From Annona cherimola (taxonomy: Eukaryota > Streptophyta > Magnoliopsida > Magnoliales > Annonaceae): a DNA stretch of 64,000 nt. The notes under the pieces are model-generated. The model did no database searches and was not told where the DNA came from. It saw only the letters and a program-made list of their open reading frames with translations. This document shows positions 11,770 to 24,528 of this stretch, piece after piece; the stretch's first letter is position 1, and each line of letters begins with the position of its first letter. The stretch lies in assembly GCA_030490835.1 (NCBI GenBank), contig CM059972.1:37303452-37367451 (forward strand). Direction: 5' to 3'. Both the position numbers and the translations under genes were made by a program.

Positions 11770-13385
11770 GAGAATTTTAATTAGACATATAGCAGCTCGT
11801 CAAGTATCTTCTCATCTAACTGCTAAGGAGATATGGAATACTCTAACATTTATATATGAAAGCACCACCTAGGTCCCAGGGACAAGAAGAAACATCCTGA
11901 TTAGAGAATTAAAAAGCTTAAAGATGGTTGATACTAAAAATATTTTTAAAATATTTGCTAAATTCTCAAAAATTACTAATGCATTAAAGGGCTTAGGAAA
12001 GGAAATTTTTGAACCTGAGAAGGTCATGAAGTTCTTGAGAGCTCTACTAAATCTTGGACCCTTAAAATTACTGCAATAGAAGAAGCAAAGGACCTGAACA
12101 TATTGAAGTTGGAAGATCTTATCGGCTCACTCATGTCTCTTGGATTGATAAAGAAGAGAAATGAAGAGCACCACAAAGGAAAAATAGTAATCGCATTGAA
12201 AGCAACACAAAGTTTAGAAGACTCTACTTCTTCTCAGAATGAAGTTGAGAAAATTGCTTTTCTCGTAAAAAAATTTAGAAAATTTATGAGAAAAGGAAAG
12301 AATTTTAGCTCATCCAAATGACTCAATCAGAGAAGTAGTAGTGAAAAGAAGAAGAAAGCAAGAAAATGCTTCAAATGCAGTAGAGTGGAACATATTTAAG
12401 ATCAATGTTCCACACCTGAAGAAAACAAGCCTAAATAAAAGCAACACTAGCAGATTCCCAAGGCCTAAGGACATGGGGATGTATGTAAATGAAGATTTAT
12501 CATCAACAAGTAGCTCCTTAAATGAAGAACATGAAGCTTCAAATTGTATCAGGATCTGCTATGTAGCCAGAATTGAGGAAGAGAACACACTAAACTACCT
12601 TATAACAATTGAATTGATGGAAGATTTAACTGCCTCAACTGATTGCACATGCAGTGAGGAGATAACTTCTAAACTTGATCACTCTATTTCCAAATCCATA
12701 TATTCCTTTATCCATGACTGTCTCAAAAATATTGAGTTAGAGGAGCTGCAACAAGCTTATGATTCATTGTTTGATGAGGTAAAGAAATTGGATGATTAGT
12801 ATACATTAAAGAAAAAGCAATGTGACTTAACTATTATTATAAATGGAAGGCTAACTGAAAGAGTTAAAAGTCTAGTTGATGAAACCAAAGCCCTAACAGC
12901 TGAAATTGAAAATCTAAAGAAGGATAATGCAACATTAAATGGATCATTAGCAAAATTCTTTAACCCAAGTGAGAGTGTCAAAATGTTTCTCAATATGACA
13001 ACTCAAATCAGTAGAAGAGGATGTAGATATGCTACATTTAAGTAAGGAGAATGCAGCAAATAAAATGCTTCAAAGTGGGTTAGACAAAAAGCAAAAGCAA
13101 ATACACCTCAAGGAAAAACTAAAATAATTAGAGTTGCTTGGGTTAGAAGAGGAACATGGGAACCAAAGTATACATAGAGTTCACCCCAAAGAATTCATGG
13201 GGCATGCAACTTCCTGCCTTGGTTACAAAATTTATTAATGCAGAATCAAAAAGTTGCAAAACAAAGGTGCTAAACTAATTTAGGTACCAAAGAACATTGA
13301 ATTTATGTCTTCTAAACTTGAACAACATAGACTTCAAATGCTTACTAACCCATATGGACCCTTGAGATAGGTACCAAAGAGATGA
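11770..13385 (+). pseudogene. Decayed Sirevirus gag (copy A)
   Basis: The reading frame, broken by several stops and shifts, follows the gag at 60965 from about its residue 95 onwards: T-A-K-E-I-W...RNILI, then AIEEAKDLN, the LEDLIGSLMS motif near 12106 and GKIVIALKATQ. The first CCHC knuckle has lost Cys/His residues; the second appears only as fragments. The 5' LTR and N-terminal gag are missing. Ends at a TGA (13383-13385) at the same place as the gag stop in the other two copies. Confidence 0.8.
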
Positions 13386-13910
13386 GCTTTACTTGAATAT
13401 GTTTTGCAGATTTGACTTAGAGAAAGAGCTAATAACACTTGGTTTATGGATAGTAGCAGCCTAAGACATACGACGGGAGACAGCTTTGTTCCATGAGCTC
13501 AAATCCTATAATAGTGGAACTATTGCATTTTGTAATAATGAAAAAAGTAGAATAAGCGGTAAGGATAATATTTACAACATTTCAAATGCATGCATAGAGA
13601 AAGTGTTTTTTGTTGAATGACTCAAACATAATTTAATGAGTATTAGCCAACTATGTGACAAAGGTTATAAAATTATGTTTGAATCATTTATATGCAATAT
13701 TTTTTATGGAGATCATCTAGTCTTTAGTGGAAAGAGACATGAAAATATATATTTAGTACGTCTTGATAAATTAGATGAAAAATGCTTAGTGACTGTTGAT
13801 AATGATCCATGGGTATGGTACGAGAGACTTGAAAGAAAAAAGTATATTTTTAGCTTTGCTTCTCATATGAATTTCAAATATTTCAAATCGATGTTAAAAG
13901 TACATTTTTA
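13386..13910 (+). pseudogene. Decayed Sirevirus protease and gag-pre-integrase fragment (copy A)
   Basis: After a pyrimidine-rich tract ending in CAG (13407-13409) the frame carries WFMDSS (catalytic DSG changed to DSS), then the LMSISQLCDKGYK and GKRHENIYLV stretches seen in the intact element, and NDPWVW. The downstream HHCC zinc finger and the whole integrase core are absent: sequence jumps to reverse transcriptase, so roughly the integrase-encoding part has been deleted. Confidence 0.8.
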
Positions 13911-15075
13911 AACATATATCTTAATGAAAGATGTATATGTTGAACAACCTCCTAGCTTTGAGGAAAAGGATCAATCTAATTTGTATATAAATTAACCAAA
14001 TCCTTGTATGGATTGAAATAAGCTCCTAGAGCTCAGTACGAAAGGCTTTTTAAATTCTTAATTGATCATAAATTTCAAAGAGGTAAAGTTGACATAACCT
14101 TATTTATTAAGTACAAATGAGAAGATATTTTTATTGTTCAAATTTATGTAGATGATATAGTATTTGGAGCTACTAATAAACTTTATGTCAAGAATTTTCC
14201 AAGCTAATGCATAATAAATTGAGTATGATGGGTGAACTCAATTTCTTTCTTGCACTGCAAATCAAGCAACAAAGTGAAGGAATTTTCATTAACCAATCCA
14301 AATATATCAAGAAAATGCTTAAAGAGTTCAAATGCAAAGTGGTAAAGGAGCAAGCGCACCTATGAGCTCTATAATCAAAATAAATGAAGATAAAAAAGGT
14401 AAACAAGTTCATCAAAAGTTGTATAAAAGCATGATTGGTTCATTGTTATACCTAACTGCATCTAAATCGGACATATTGTTGAGTGCTTGTATGTGTTCGA
14501 GATTTCAATTGAATCCCAAGGAATCCCACATGTTAGCAATAAAATAAATTTTCAAATACTTGATTGATACCACCAACTTACGGTTATGATATCCCAAGGG
14601 TTCAACATTTAGTCTAATTGGTTATTCAAATGCAGACTTTGCTGGTTACAAGGTGGATAGAAAAAGTACTAGTAGAACAAGTCAATTTTTGAAAGCATGA
14701 TGGTTTCATGGTTTAAAAAAAACAAACGAGTATTGTTCTATGCACTATGGAAGCTGAATATATAGCAATCGGTAGTTTTTTTGCTCAATTATTATGGATG
14801 AAACAATAATTAAAGGACTACGACATAGAATACAGAAACATGTCAATTAAGTGTGGTAGCACTAGTGCTATATGCCTAACTAAAAATCTAGGGTTACAGT
14901 CGAAGACCAAGCATATATATGTTAGACATCACTTTATTAGAGAACATGTTGAAAATCATGATATTGCTTAGAATATGTCAAAATTGAGGATCAAATTGTA
15001 GATAGTTTTACTAAACCACTAAGTATTGAATCATTTATAAAATTGAGAAAGAAATGGGTATGATTGATATTGATG
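13911..15075 (+). pseudogene. Decayed Sirevirus reverse transcriptase / RNase H (copy A)
   Basis: Reading several frames in turn gives the copia RT and RNase H order: 'YVEQPPSFE', a damaged LYGL-type stretch, a 'YVDDI-FGAT' catalytic-box remnant near 14145-14175, 'NFFLALQIKQ', 'MIGSLLYLTASKSDI', then RNase H remnants (DADFAG-like, KSTS, and a C-terminal F-TKPLSIESF near 15000-15035). Many stops and frameshifts; certainly dead. Confidence 0.85.
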
Positions 15076-15492
15076 CTTGACATTGAAACATTTGATCGAC
15101 ATGATATTATGAATGCATGTTTGTGTGAAATCCATTTGCCTCAAGATCGACAATTTAGCATGGCTTGGAAGAAGGGTAGAATAGATATTGCATTGTCACC
15201 AAGTTAGGCAACGAAGTTGACTCCAGTCAGCCCAAGTCGACTTCATTAGGTCTACTTCGGCGAAGTTAACTTTAAATTTGAACTTAGGGTTTAAGTTGAT
15301 CTCACGTGACGTCATTTTAGATTGCCTAAATGGGTGCCAAACTCTAAATCTGTCATTTCCTCTTCTCCTCTTTCCAGTTTTTCTCTTTTAAGCTCCCTAG
15401 CTCTTTCTTTCCTCTTGATTTTTTTGAAAATCTAGTGAATCCATCTCACAATCCCTATTCCAAACCCCTCTTTCCACTTTCTCCCCAATATA

Positions 15493-16886
15493 ATGCCTAA
15501 ATTCGTCTCAAAACCCTCCAAGTTAACTATTTAACGACCAAGTCTACCACAAGAGAAGACATGTCTAAAAGACAAAGGACCCCCTCTAAATGGACTCGGG
15601 ATGAAGGATGGGTACAGTTCAAAGAAGGTATACCGTCTGTATCCACACATCGAGAAGACGAAAACATAAAATCTAGTGGAGAGGAGTGACCCCGAAGGAA
15701 AGGAACTCCCAGGGTCACAACACAAGTTAGAAAGATCCAGTGGAATATTCGATGAATCTCCAACAATAATGTGATTCTATGCCCACTTTTATGATAGAAA
15801 AATCTTTCTCTCGAGGTCATAGATTTCAATTTTTTAAGAGATTATAAGTTTAGAATTGAAAAGTTACTTGATTCTAAGGTTAGACTAAACTATTCAAGTA
15901 GGATTGTTGTATCTATCCTGACCTAACCCGACAATTCTACAACTACTGGAATCAAGAGACTTATAGCACCTATGTAAAAGGGATGAGAATCAACTTAGGA
16001 GAGTGCAGTGAAGAAGTTGCTCAAATCATAGGAGGAATTTTGTAAGTCCCTTTAGAAAAGGATAGAACCCCAGAAGGATTAACTATCCTACAAATATACA
16101 ATGAACTAATAAGAAGTAACAAGTATGGAGCATGACATAAGTTTCTTCATGGCATGGATTTGTTCCCCAGACTAAGGGTAATCAACTTGTTAGTTGCTCA
16201 TTATATTTTTCTAAAAGGAGGAGGAAGAAATGCTGTGAATTCAGAGGAAGCCTCCATCATTTGGCAACTTGTGAACCAAAGTAACATATCACTTCCCAAG
16301 TTGCTACTTAATGCCCTCATATTTCGAAAGGAAAATCCAAGAAGAATTCTTCCATATGGGCATTGGATTACCAAAATCCTTGAATTCTCTAGAATCGCCC
16401 TTACTGATGAGGCATTTGAAGTGCTAAAACCTACAAATGCAATCAACAAGGCTTTGCTACAACGAATGAAGATTGACATAGAAGCCTTTTGTATGGAGCA
16501 ACTCTAAAGAGGAATGGAAAGAAGACCTCCTCATGAGGAATATGCAGGTCAAGCACCTATTAAGGGGGAGTTCCAAGCCCCACTTGCATCACCAAGGCTA
16601 GCCTCTCTTACTTCCCATGCCTCTCATTCCCCATAGACCTCTCATGCTCCAACAGGGTCCACCCAAGCATCGAATTTTGATATGATGGAGATTCACTCCA
16701 TGTTTGAAGGTTTAGAGAATAGACTCACCCAAGCGCTAAGCAATCTCCATTTCTCCATGACTCAAATGCATGACAAATAAATTCATTTGGAAGCTGAGAT
16801 CAGAAGGATCAAATACCACTTAGCCTCTAGAAGTAGGAGAAGTCAACTAATCTCCAGTTTACCCAATTTTGATCCCTACCGGGGAG
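15493..16886 (+). pseudogene. Sirevirus env-like ORF (ORF3), decayed
   Basis: Downstream of RNase H, as in Sireviruses. From an ATG at 15493 the interrupted frame gives an N-terminal basic region (SKRQRTPSKW), a central domain with the pattern of plant env-like proteins (LGECSEEVAQIIGGIL; the 117-residue open piece at 16154-16507 with NLLVAHYIFL, LPKLLLNALI and ILPYGHWITKIL), then a Pro/Ser-rich C-terminal part and a predicted helical end. Stops interrupt it at several points. The leader at 15352-15377 is a strong pyrimidine tract ending in CAG. It ends where the long LTR (copy 2) begins. The family role (possible envelope or accessory protein) is inferred from position. Confidence 0.6.
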
Positions 16887-19800
16887 TGTGATACCAAGAA
16901 CATTTTGAGACCCATGCATGTAAATTAGTCATTTAATTATTGTTAATTGTATGATTGAATTTGATGAATGGGTTTAGGGCAACTAAGTGAGATGGTTAAG
17001 TTAATCACCCTTGCTCAATGTGGATTAATGTGCACAAAATGACGAAATGAGGTGTAGGAAATAATGATTTGTCATGATTAATTATTTCATTAATTAAATT
17101 AAATTGATAATAATTATGGGATTAATGAGGTTACTGCTTAAAAATTCATAACATGAAGTGTATAAGGCGGATTGATGTGAAATTTGAAAGGTAAGCACAT
17201 GTTGACGCGCTTTACCTCATGAATGGTATGAACTATGTTGATTAAATTATGATGATAATGATTTTATTTCATCAAATTCCATATGACATTTACAAATACC
17301 CATATCTTGCACTAGAATGGTCATTTTGGAATAAACTTTTTTATGAACGGCGAAAATAAGGTATTTTATCATATGGATGGATTTGATCAGGCTAAATATG
17401 ATGAAAAAAAATTCTTAATCACTTATGGTTAAAATCCTTTGAATTTTTGCTTTTTAAAAAGTGGATTAATTAATGCAAAAGTCAAAGCAATTAATGGTGC
17501 AAATGAGGTGTCTAAAGGAGGGATTTTTAGGCATATTTTTACAATTTTTAAACTTCAAAAAATGCATGATAAAGGATGCATTTCAAGGACGTTAAATAGG
17601 GCAGCAATATTGAGTATTTTTGTGCTCTCAAAATGCCAAAAATGGGCGTCTTGTGGACGTTATGTTATGGGTAGATTTGGGAAAAAATTTTGAAAAAAAT
17701 ATGTATAAAGCAGAAATTTCAAAGGATAAACATGGCAGCACATGTATGGATAAATGTGGGAATTATTAGGTCCCAAATTGAGGTGGAAAATGGTGGGTAA
17801 AAGCACAATTATAAAAGGAGCAACATGGGTAGTTGCACGTCCATTTTTTTGGGTAGCAAAAGGAAGAAAAAAAAGAAGAAAAGAAAAAGAAAAATAAAAA
17901 GAAAAAGAAGAGAAAAAGAAGGGGAGAAGAGGAGAATCCAAGTTGAGCAAGAGGAGGCAAACCACACATCATAAGTAGGTGCTCAAAATCAAGTTTTGGT
18001 TTTGTTAAATTGAAAATTTTCTAGCTCAAATAATGATTCATAAATTGATTCATTTATGAATATTTATTGATGATTTATGAAGCCCTTGATAGGGTTATTA
18101 AAAGTTAAATGAGATGAGAGATTCAATTCAAGCATCAAGGAAATGATATGCGTAACTTAGGGTTGTTTTCAACGAGTTAACCACACTGAAATATAAATTA
18201 ATTTCAGTTATATGTTGCTGTTTTAATCATTTATCATGTATGGATTATGTGAATTATTTCCATATTTAATTTATGTTAAACCAAGCTTATTTAATAAACC
18301 TTGGTTGGGTGAAACTTTGGTTTAACAACTAGGTGAAACTTTCATTCAATTAGGGTGGAAATGAGGCATGACCTAAACGACAAGTTATATAGATAATTAT
18401 ATGAGTAAAATATCCCATTTTTGGAGCAAGATGGGATGTCCAAATGGTGGAAACAAAAATTCAAAAATCTGTTTTATATGGCATATTAATGTGAACGTCC
18501 AAGGTGGAGAAATGAGAAGGAAAAGTTGCTGTTTTGAGTAATTTAATTGAGGGGTTTTGATTTTATGATTATACCCTAATTAAGGTGCAAAAGGGCTTAA
18601 ACTTAGCTAAAATGGAGAGAAAATTTTTTTTTTTATATGAACTTGCTTAATACATAATGAATGTGTAATTAGAAGGGACACGTGAAGGGTATGAATGGCA
18701 AGGAAGGGGAATGAACACGTTTACTTAACTAGTGTGCAAAAATGAGAAGGAAATATGGTAAAATGAGAAAAATTAGAGATGTTTTGACAAAAAATTATGA
18801 AATCTCAAAATATGGGATTGAAATTAGCAGCCCCAACTCATAAATAGGTGCCTTGAATGAATACTAATGTGGAAATGCAAAGTATTGATGATAAATGAGA
18901 AATGGGAGGTATTAGACTTCCATATGGTTGAGTTAAACTTAATGGTTATAATGAATTTGAAAGCTTACCCTAAATGAGGGTAATAAAATGGGAAGAATGG
19001 TTATAATTGAATCACAAGTTACACCAATATGTGAATTGATAAAGTTGTCACCCAACTTGAAAGAAAAGCAGTTTAAGATAGCTTAATGTAAATTCATGTG
19101 GGTTGGAAAACCCTAAGGTGTGCAAGCATATGAAATTTTAAGTATATGAATGAAATATCATTTTCATGTATCTATGCAAAGGCAAAGAAAAGGTGGAAGA
19201 AGGGATTGAAGTCATCACAGGTAAGCAATCAAACTTTTGAAAATATTAATTTCATCTCATATGTTGAAATGATTGAAAGTGTTTTATACTGATAATTCTA
19301 AGAAATTTCTTACAAGTAAGCAAACACAAATCTTGAAAATTATGGCTTTAATGAAATACCTCAAGAATTGCTTCATTGTAAGCAAGCAACACATTTTAAA
19401 ATATTTATTTTATCTCAAGTATTGCAATGATTGAAAATGCTTTGCATTGATATTTTAAGAATTGCTTACAAGTAAGCAAGTTCTTTAAGATATTATTTCT
19501 AAAGGATTTTATGAAAAAAAGGGGAGTTTTGACTTTTTCACAAAATAATATTTATAAACAAGTTTAGAGTTTTACTCCCACAGGATTTGTGAAAAAAAAA
19601 GTAAGTGTATTTACGAAAGAAAAGAAAAAGAGGTTTTATTTATAGAAAGAAATTGTTTACTCTTTGACACGACACTTGGAATTAAATGATGTATTAGAAA
19701 TAGTCCATTTGTTCTAAATGGTTTATTAAAAAGGTTTTGGTTTCTCTTAAATATGAAAATACTTTGAAAATGCCTTGAAAATGTTTATACAGATGTTTTA

Positions 19801-21385
19801 AAAAAGGGTTTAAGGGTGGCCAACCTGATAAGTTAACTGTACAAAATGAATTGATTTTATGTGCTAAAATAGTATTCAAAGAGTATGCAAGCTCTTTTTA
19901 CATAAAAATGACAAGTATGATATATGGACAAGTATATGATTCCAGGGTGGATAAAGGAAGATGATGCAATTGCATATCATTTGCTTATGAAAAGCCTCGA
20001 AATGGAAATAAAGAAAATGTTAGTAAGAAAAATTTTCTCTTCTTGAATATTGAAACGTTTTAAAATCCCTGTATCGTGATGATTTTAAGATTCATTTCAA
20101 GCAACACTTTTAGAAAGAATGATTTCTCCAACATTACAAATGCTTATCAAAATATTTTACTTAAATATTTTTGAAATTATTTAAGGGTGGTTATCCTAAA
20201 ACTATAATTCAAATGATGTTTATGAAAATATGTTTAAAGTAGGTGTGCCCACTTTTCAAGTTGATAAAAAGAACACGGACTGTGGTTTGTGATGTTTCAT
20301 GAAATCATGCTAGCATGTGGACATATATGATGATGTATGATGCACCAGAACAATAGATAGGTCAATTGTAGAGACGGTTGCAGATGGACCGGGGCCCACT
20401 CTACATAAGGCTAAGTCTCTAAGGGAAGGCAGGAGGCCAGTGGCGCCCTCCTTGAGATGGGAGCAGGTTCAAAGAACAGCCGCCTAGCTAGCGTGCTGTT
20501 ATATGATAGATTTCTTTTCCAAAACATAGATGGTCACTTGGTAATTGTTACTACTGAATGGGGAGAAATGCATTTGAATATATTTTTGCTTTTGAAAAAC
20601 CCAGAAATTGGAATGCAAAATCATTTATACGAAAAAATCACCCTACATGAGGATTATAAGAGTTTATACGAAAAGGTTTACCCTAAACAAGGTCCTAAAA
20701 GTGTTAACACGAAAGGTGTATATATCAAGGTTGAGATAAAAAGATTTTTATGCAAATGCATTCATGAAAAAGGATTACATGCATATGCCTTGTTTGTTTT
20801 AAACAAGCCCAAAATGGGGACATGAAAAATGATTTACAGAAAAAATGTCTTGGGACATAAAAACATCCATTTAAGAACAAAGGGAATTACCTAAAAAGGG
20901 TTATATATATATGCAACACCTTTGAAAAGCCCAAACGTGGGATATAAAAAGTTTTATATGAAAAAGATGTTTATGAAAATGTTTTACAGGAAAATGCTTA
21001 CCTGATGATAAAATGCTTTCTTATTAAGTTTCCACTCACGTTTTGTTTTTGCAAACCTTAGACAAGTATAAGGAAGCCAAGTGGTAAGGAACCTGGGCAT
21101 TTGAGGAAAGGTATGGGATTATATTCATGTGTACGCTAATATGATTAACTACTTTGTATAGAATGGTATGGCTGAAATTTTAAAGAATGCTAATGTATGC
21201 GAACTTACTGATAGTTCTAAATTTTATATGAATTGATGATTAAATGTATGTCGAATACTTGACTATAAATGTATCTTATATGATTATGGCATGACTAGGT
21301 TGATAAAACCAATGATATAAGGGACCAAGATGAAAGTTTATGAATGTTATGTGTATTTGATGACAAGCTCCAGGTGGTGAAATTA
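16887..21385 (+). mobile_element. Long-LTR family copy 2, 3' end missing
   Basis: Begins TGTGATACC exactly after the Sirevirus env-like ORF and aligns with copy 4: same purine-rich tract (17860-17940 here), same 'GGTAAGCA' and 'TCACTCACGTTTTGTTTT' landmarks, and the conserved block at 20340-20500 with GGGCGCC-type text. It carries only one UNCG/UGUG-type hairpin (20274-20291) and one GGACAT-type dyad near 20855. A TATAAAAGG box lies at 17814-17822. The final 100-200 bp expected (…GGGCGCCACA) is absent; instead the 5'-complementary end of an oppositely oriented copy begins at 21386. Confidence 0.8.
17814..17822 (+). promoter_or_regulatory. Possible TATA box in long LTR copy 2
   Basis: TATAAAAGG about 930 bp into the LTR, followed by a purine-rich tract. 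Other copies have only weaker AT-rich text at the equivalent place, so this is a weak promoter call, useful mainly as evidence of orientation. Confidence 0.3.
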
Positions 21386-22246
21386 TGTGGCGTCCCGAAC
21401 CGAGGTGTCTAGAAGCCTTATTCTGGGATCGTTTTGATTGGTAAACGTGACTCAGGATTGTTGCCCTGATCACACGGCAGGATTATATATATATATATAT
21501 ATCATCAATACATGAAAAATTCTCATCTTTCATTCAACTTGAAATATAATTCACATACCACAGTTATAATCAAAAGTTGTTCCATAAACATTTTCATTGG
21601 AATAAAAATATTCATCTTCATCTCAAAATTTAACATCATTGCCTTTATATACAAATTTACATATACACCATTTATATTAAAAACTACATAACACTTGGCA
21701 TGCTGCCTTCATCATCATTCCCTGTCTGTTGTTGAAAAAGCATGGGTGAGTAATAATACTCAGTAAGCAAGCTATACATAATTTTTCAATTATTTTTATC
21801 GCTTTCATAAAATGCAAATGCAATGCATACATAGCATTCCTAACATTCCTTTAGATGCGACGCTAGCTAGGAGCTCATCCCATACATGCTCCCATCTCAA
21901 GGAGGTCACCGCCGGCCTGGGCCTATATAAGTGACTTGGCGATAGTGAGGGGGACATCTGGTCTGCTTACTACCTCAACTAAGGCCTATTCCTCGTGCAC
22001 ATGCTTATTCACATACATATGCCGGCATGATATTTGTAAATCATAAACAATTTCATAAAAAACATTTAATAAATAATTTAACAAAACGAACTTCAGTTCA
22101 TGTAAAGCAATTATAGGTATGACCAACCTTAAATAAATTTCGTAAAGCAATTTACAACAATTTGCAAGCATTTTGGAAATAATTTGCAAAAGATATAACT
22201 TACTTACCTTGTCAATTGGTATCCTCGACTTTTTCTTTTCCTTTTC
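21386..22246 (-). mobile_element. Long-LTR family copy 3, truncated fragment
   Basis: Starts TGTGGCGTCCCGAACC and follows copies 1 and 5 (GATTGGTAAACGTGA, TTGTTGCCCTGA, the conserved block near 21840-22010). It contains a short (TA)n run at 21487-21503. It stops at 22246 where reverse-strand Sirevirus pol begins, in mid-LTR. Head-to-head with copy 2. Confidence 0.8.
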
Positions 22247-22617
22247 AAACTAAAAATACATTTCCATGTCTTTTGCCATTAAATACTATGTGATCATCAT
22301 CAAATACATTGCATACAGAGGATTCAAATACAACTTTATAACCTTTATCACATAATTGACTAATACTCATTAAGTTGTGTTTGAGTCCTTCAACAAATAG
22401 TACATCCTCAATACATGCATTTGAAATTCCATAGACATTTCCTTTACCTTTGATTATACTTTTTTCATTATTTTCAAAAGCAACCATTCCTTCACTACAC
22501 GGTTTGATCCTATAGAACAATCATTTTTCTCCCGTCATGTGTCTTGAGCAGCCACTATCCATAAACCACATATTATTGGCCTTTGCTCTAAAACAAACCT
22601 GCAAGAATCAAATCAAG
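22247..22617 (-). pseudogene. Reverse-strand Sirevirus protease / gag-pre-integrase fragment (copy B)
   Basis: On the minus strand, after a pyrimidine-rich tract ending in CAG (22601-22599), the frame gives the conserved W-F-M-D-S-G-C-S protease active site and RHMTGE-like text, with a frame break, then the 91-residue open piece (22520-22245) with KHNLMSISQLCDKGYK and GKRHGNVFLV. It is cut off at 22247 by long LTR copy 3, so integrase, RT and the 3' LTR are missing. Confidence 0.85.
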
Positions 22618-24478
22618 TGGAGCTTATCTTTTTTGTACCTATTTTATGGGTCCATTTGGGTTAGTTAACCATTGAAATCTATGTTGATCTACTTTTGAAG
22701 GCATAAATCCAATGTTCTTAGGTACCAAAACCAATTTTGTATCAAGGTTTCGTAGTTTTCTTATTTTGCATTGATATACCTTGTGTCCTATCTTATTGCA
22801 AAAGTTACAAGCTCCCGGGAATCTTGGAGTAGGAAGCCATATAGTAGTTGGTTCCCAAGTTGGTCTTTTGGTCCAAGTAACATGATTCATTTTTAGTTTA
22901 GCATGAATGGGTTTTGCTTGGTTTCTATGAGTCCTTGGAGCATTTGACTTACTACTTTCTCCTTTCTCAAATGTGGAATACCCAAGTCCTCTCTTGTCAC
23001 TTTGGGTGGTCATATTTAAAAACATTTTGACACTTTTCCCTGGATTGGAGAACTTGACAAGTGATTCATTTAACGATTTATTTTCCTTTTTGAGTTTTTC
23101 CATCTCTTTCATCAAGACATTCTTTTCATTTGTCAAGTGATCAACCTTTTCAGCAAGTTTTCCATTCACAATTATTACTACATCACATTGTCTTTTCTTC
23201 ATTATGAACTTGTTTCCTAATTTCTTTATTTTCTCATATAACGAATCATATGCTTGTTGTAGTTCTTCCAATTCAGCACATTTGAGGCAATCATTTGTAA
23301 AAATAAAAATTGAATTTGGTTTAGAGGTTACCTCTTCACTACTTGTGCAGTTTGTTAAAGCAGTTTGGCCCTCCAAAATTTCCGTTGCTACAAGACATAT
23401 GTTGGAATCTTCCATATATTGCCATGCAACAAATCCTTGCACAATTTTCTGCCTCGTTTTCTTCACTTGAGGAACTGCATGTTGTGGATACTTCCTCGTT
23501 TACATACATGCCTCTTCCTTTGATCTTTCAAAATCTTCTGTTATCGCTTCGATCTTTTTTTCTCTTCGCTCATTTGCTTTAGTTTCTTCGGGCATTGGGC
23601 ATTAGGCTTGCATATGCCCCATACTACCGCATCGAAAATATTTCGTTGCCTCCTTCTTTTTCTCCTTAGGATTTCTTTCTTTAAAGCTTTTGAAGTTCCT
23701 TCCTTTCCTTACAAATTTTCTGAAACATTTTGTAAGTAAGGCAATCTCCTCATCATCGTTTTAAGAGGATGAGGTGGAATCGTCTAAGGCTTGTGCGGCT
23801 TTTAAGGCAATAACTCTTTTTCCTTTGTGTTGCTCCCCATTTCTTCTTTTTATTAACTCATGTGACATGAGTGAGCTTATAAGGTCTTCTAGCTGTAGCG
23901 TATTGAGATCCTTTGCTTCCTCAATAGCTGTAATCTTTGGAGTCCATGATTCAGGTAGCGCCCTTAGAATTATCATTACCTGCTCAGATTCAGAAATAGC
24001 CTTTCCTAGACCTTTCAAGGCGTTAGTAATCTTAGAAAATCTAGCAAACATTTCAAAAATATTTTCTGTTTCAAATATTTTAAAACTTTCTAACTCTCCA
24101 ATCAAAATATTTCTCCTAGTCCGTTGGACTTAGGAAGTTCCCTCATATATGGATGTAAGAGTATCCCAAATTTCTTTAGCAGTTTGGCATGAAGATACTC
24201 TATCGTATTCAGATGTCGTCATGCACAAAAGAGGGAATTCATGGCCTTTGCGTTGCTTTTAACAACTCTTACCTCCTCCTCGGACCATGTGAAAGCTCTT
24301 TCATCGATAGACAATACAACACTATCTTGGATAGCAATCCAAGAGTCAATATCCGTAGCCATGATCAATTGTTTCATTCTCAACTTCCAATAACCGAAGT
24401 TAGTCCCATCAAATAGAGGCGGTCTAGTGAAAGATTGGCCCTCGAAAAATGTAGGGGTGGAAGTTGATGGGATGTCAT
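22618..24478 (-). pseudogene. Reverse-strand Sirevirus gag (copy B)
   Basis: Minus-strand gag with start codon at 24478-24476, 51 bp after the LTR edge. Frames give GQSFTRPPLFDG, NFGYWKLRMKQLIMATD, LEDLISSLMSHELIKRRN, a changed first zinc knuckle (about 23640-23600) and a clear second one (CNFCNKIGHKVYQC at about 22815-22775). At least one frameshift near the start and several stops are present; a TAG replaces the Trp codon before the conserved gag end, and the TAA at 22626-22624 is the same gag stop as in the other copies. Confidence 0.85.
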
Positions 24479-24514
24479 TTCAATAGATCTATTTGATTAA
24501 AAACTCAAAGACCT

Positions 24515-24526
24515 GCTCTGATACCA
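24515..24526 (-). promoter_or_regulatory. Primer binding site of Sirevirus copy B
   Basis: Minus strand TGGTATCAGAGC, the exact complement of the 3' end of plant initiator methionine tRNA as used by copia elements, two bases from the LTR end. Confidence 0.9.
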
Positions 24527-24528
24527 CT

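Noticed and set aside
20457..20825. 122-codon ORF in long LTR copy 2
   Set aside because: The same sequence is interrupted in the other copies, so it is a chance opening within non-coding LTR.
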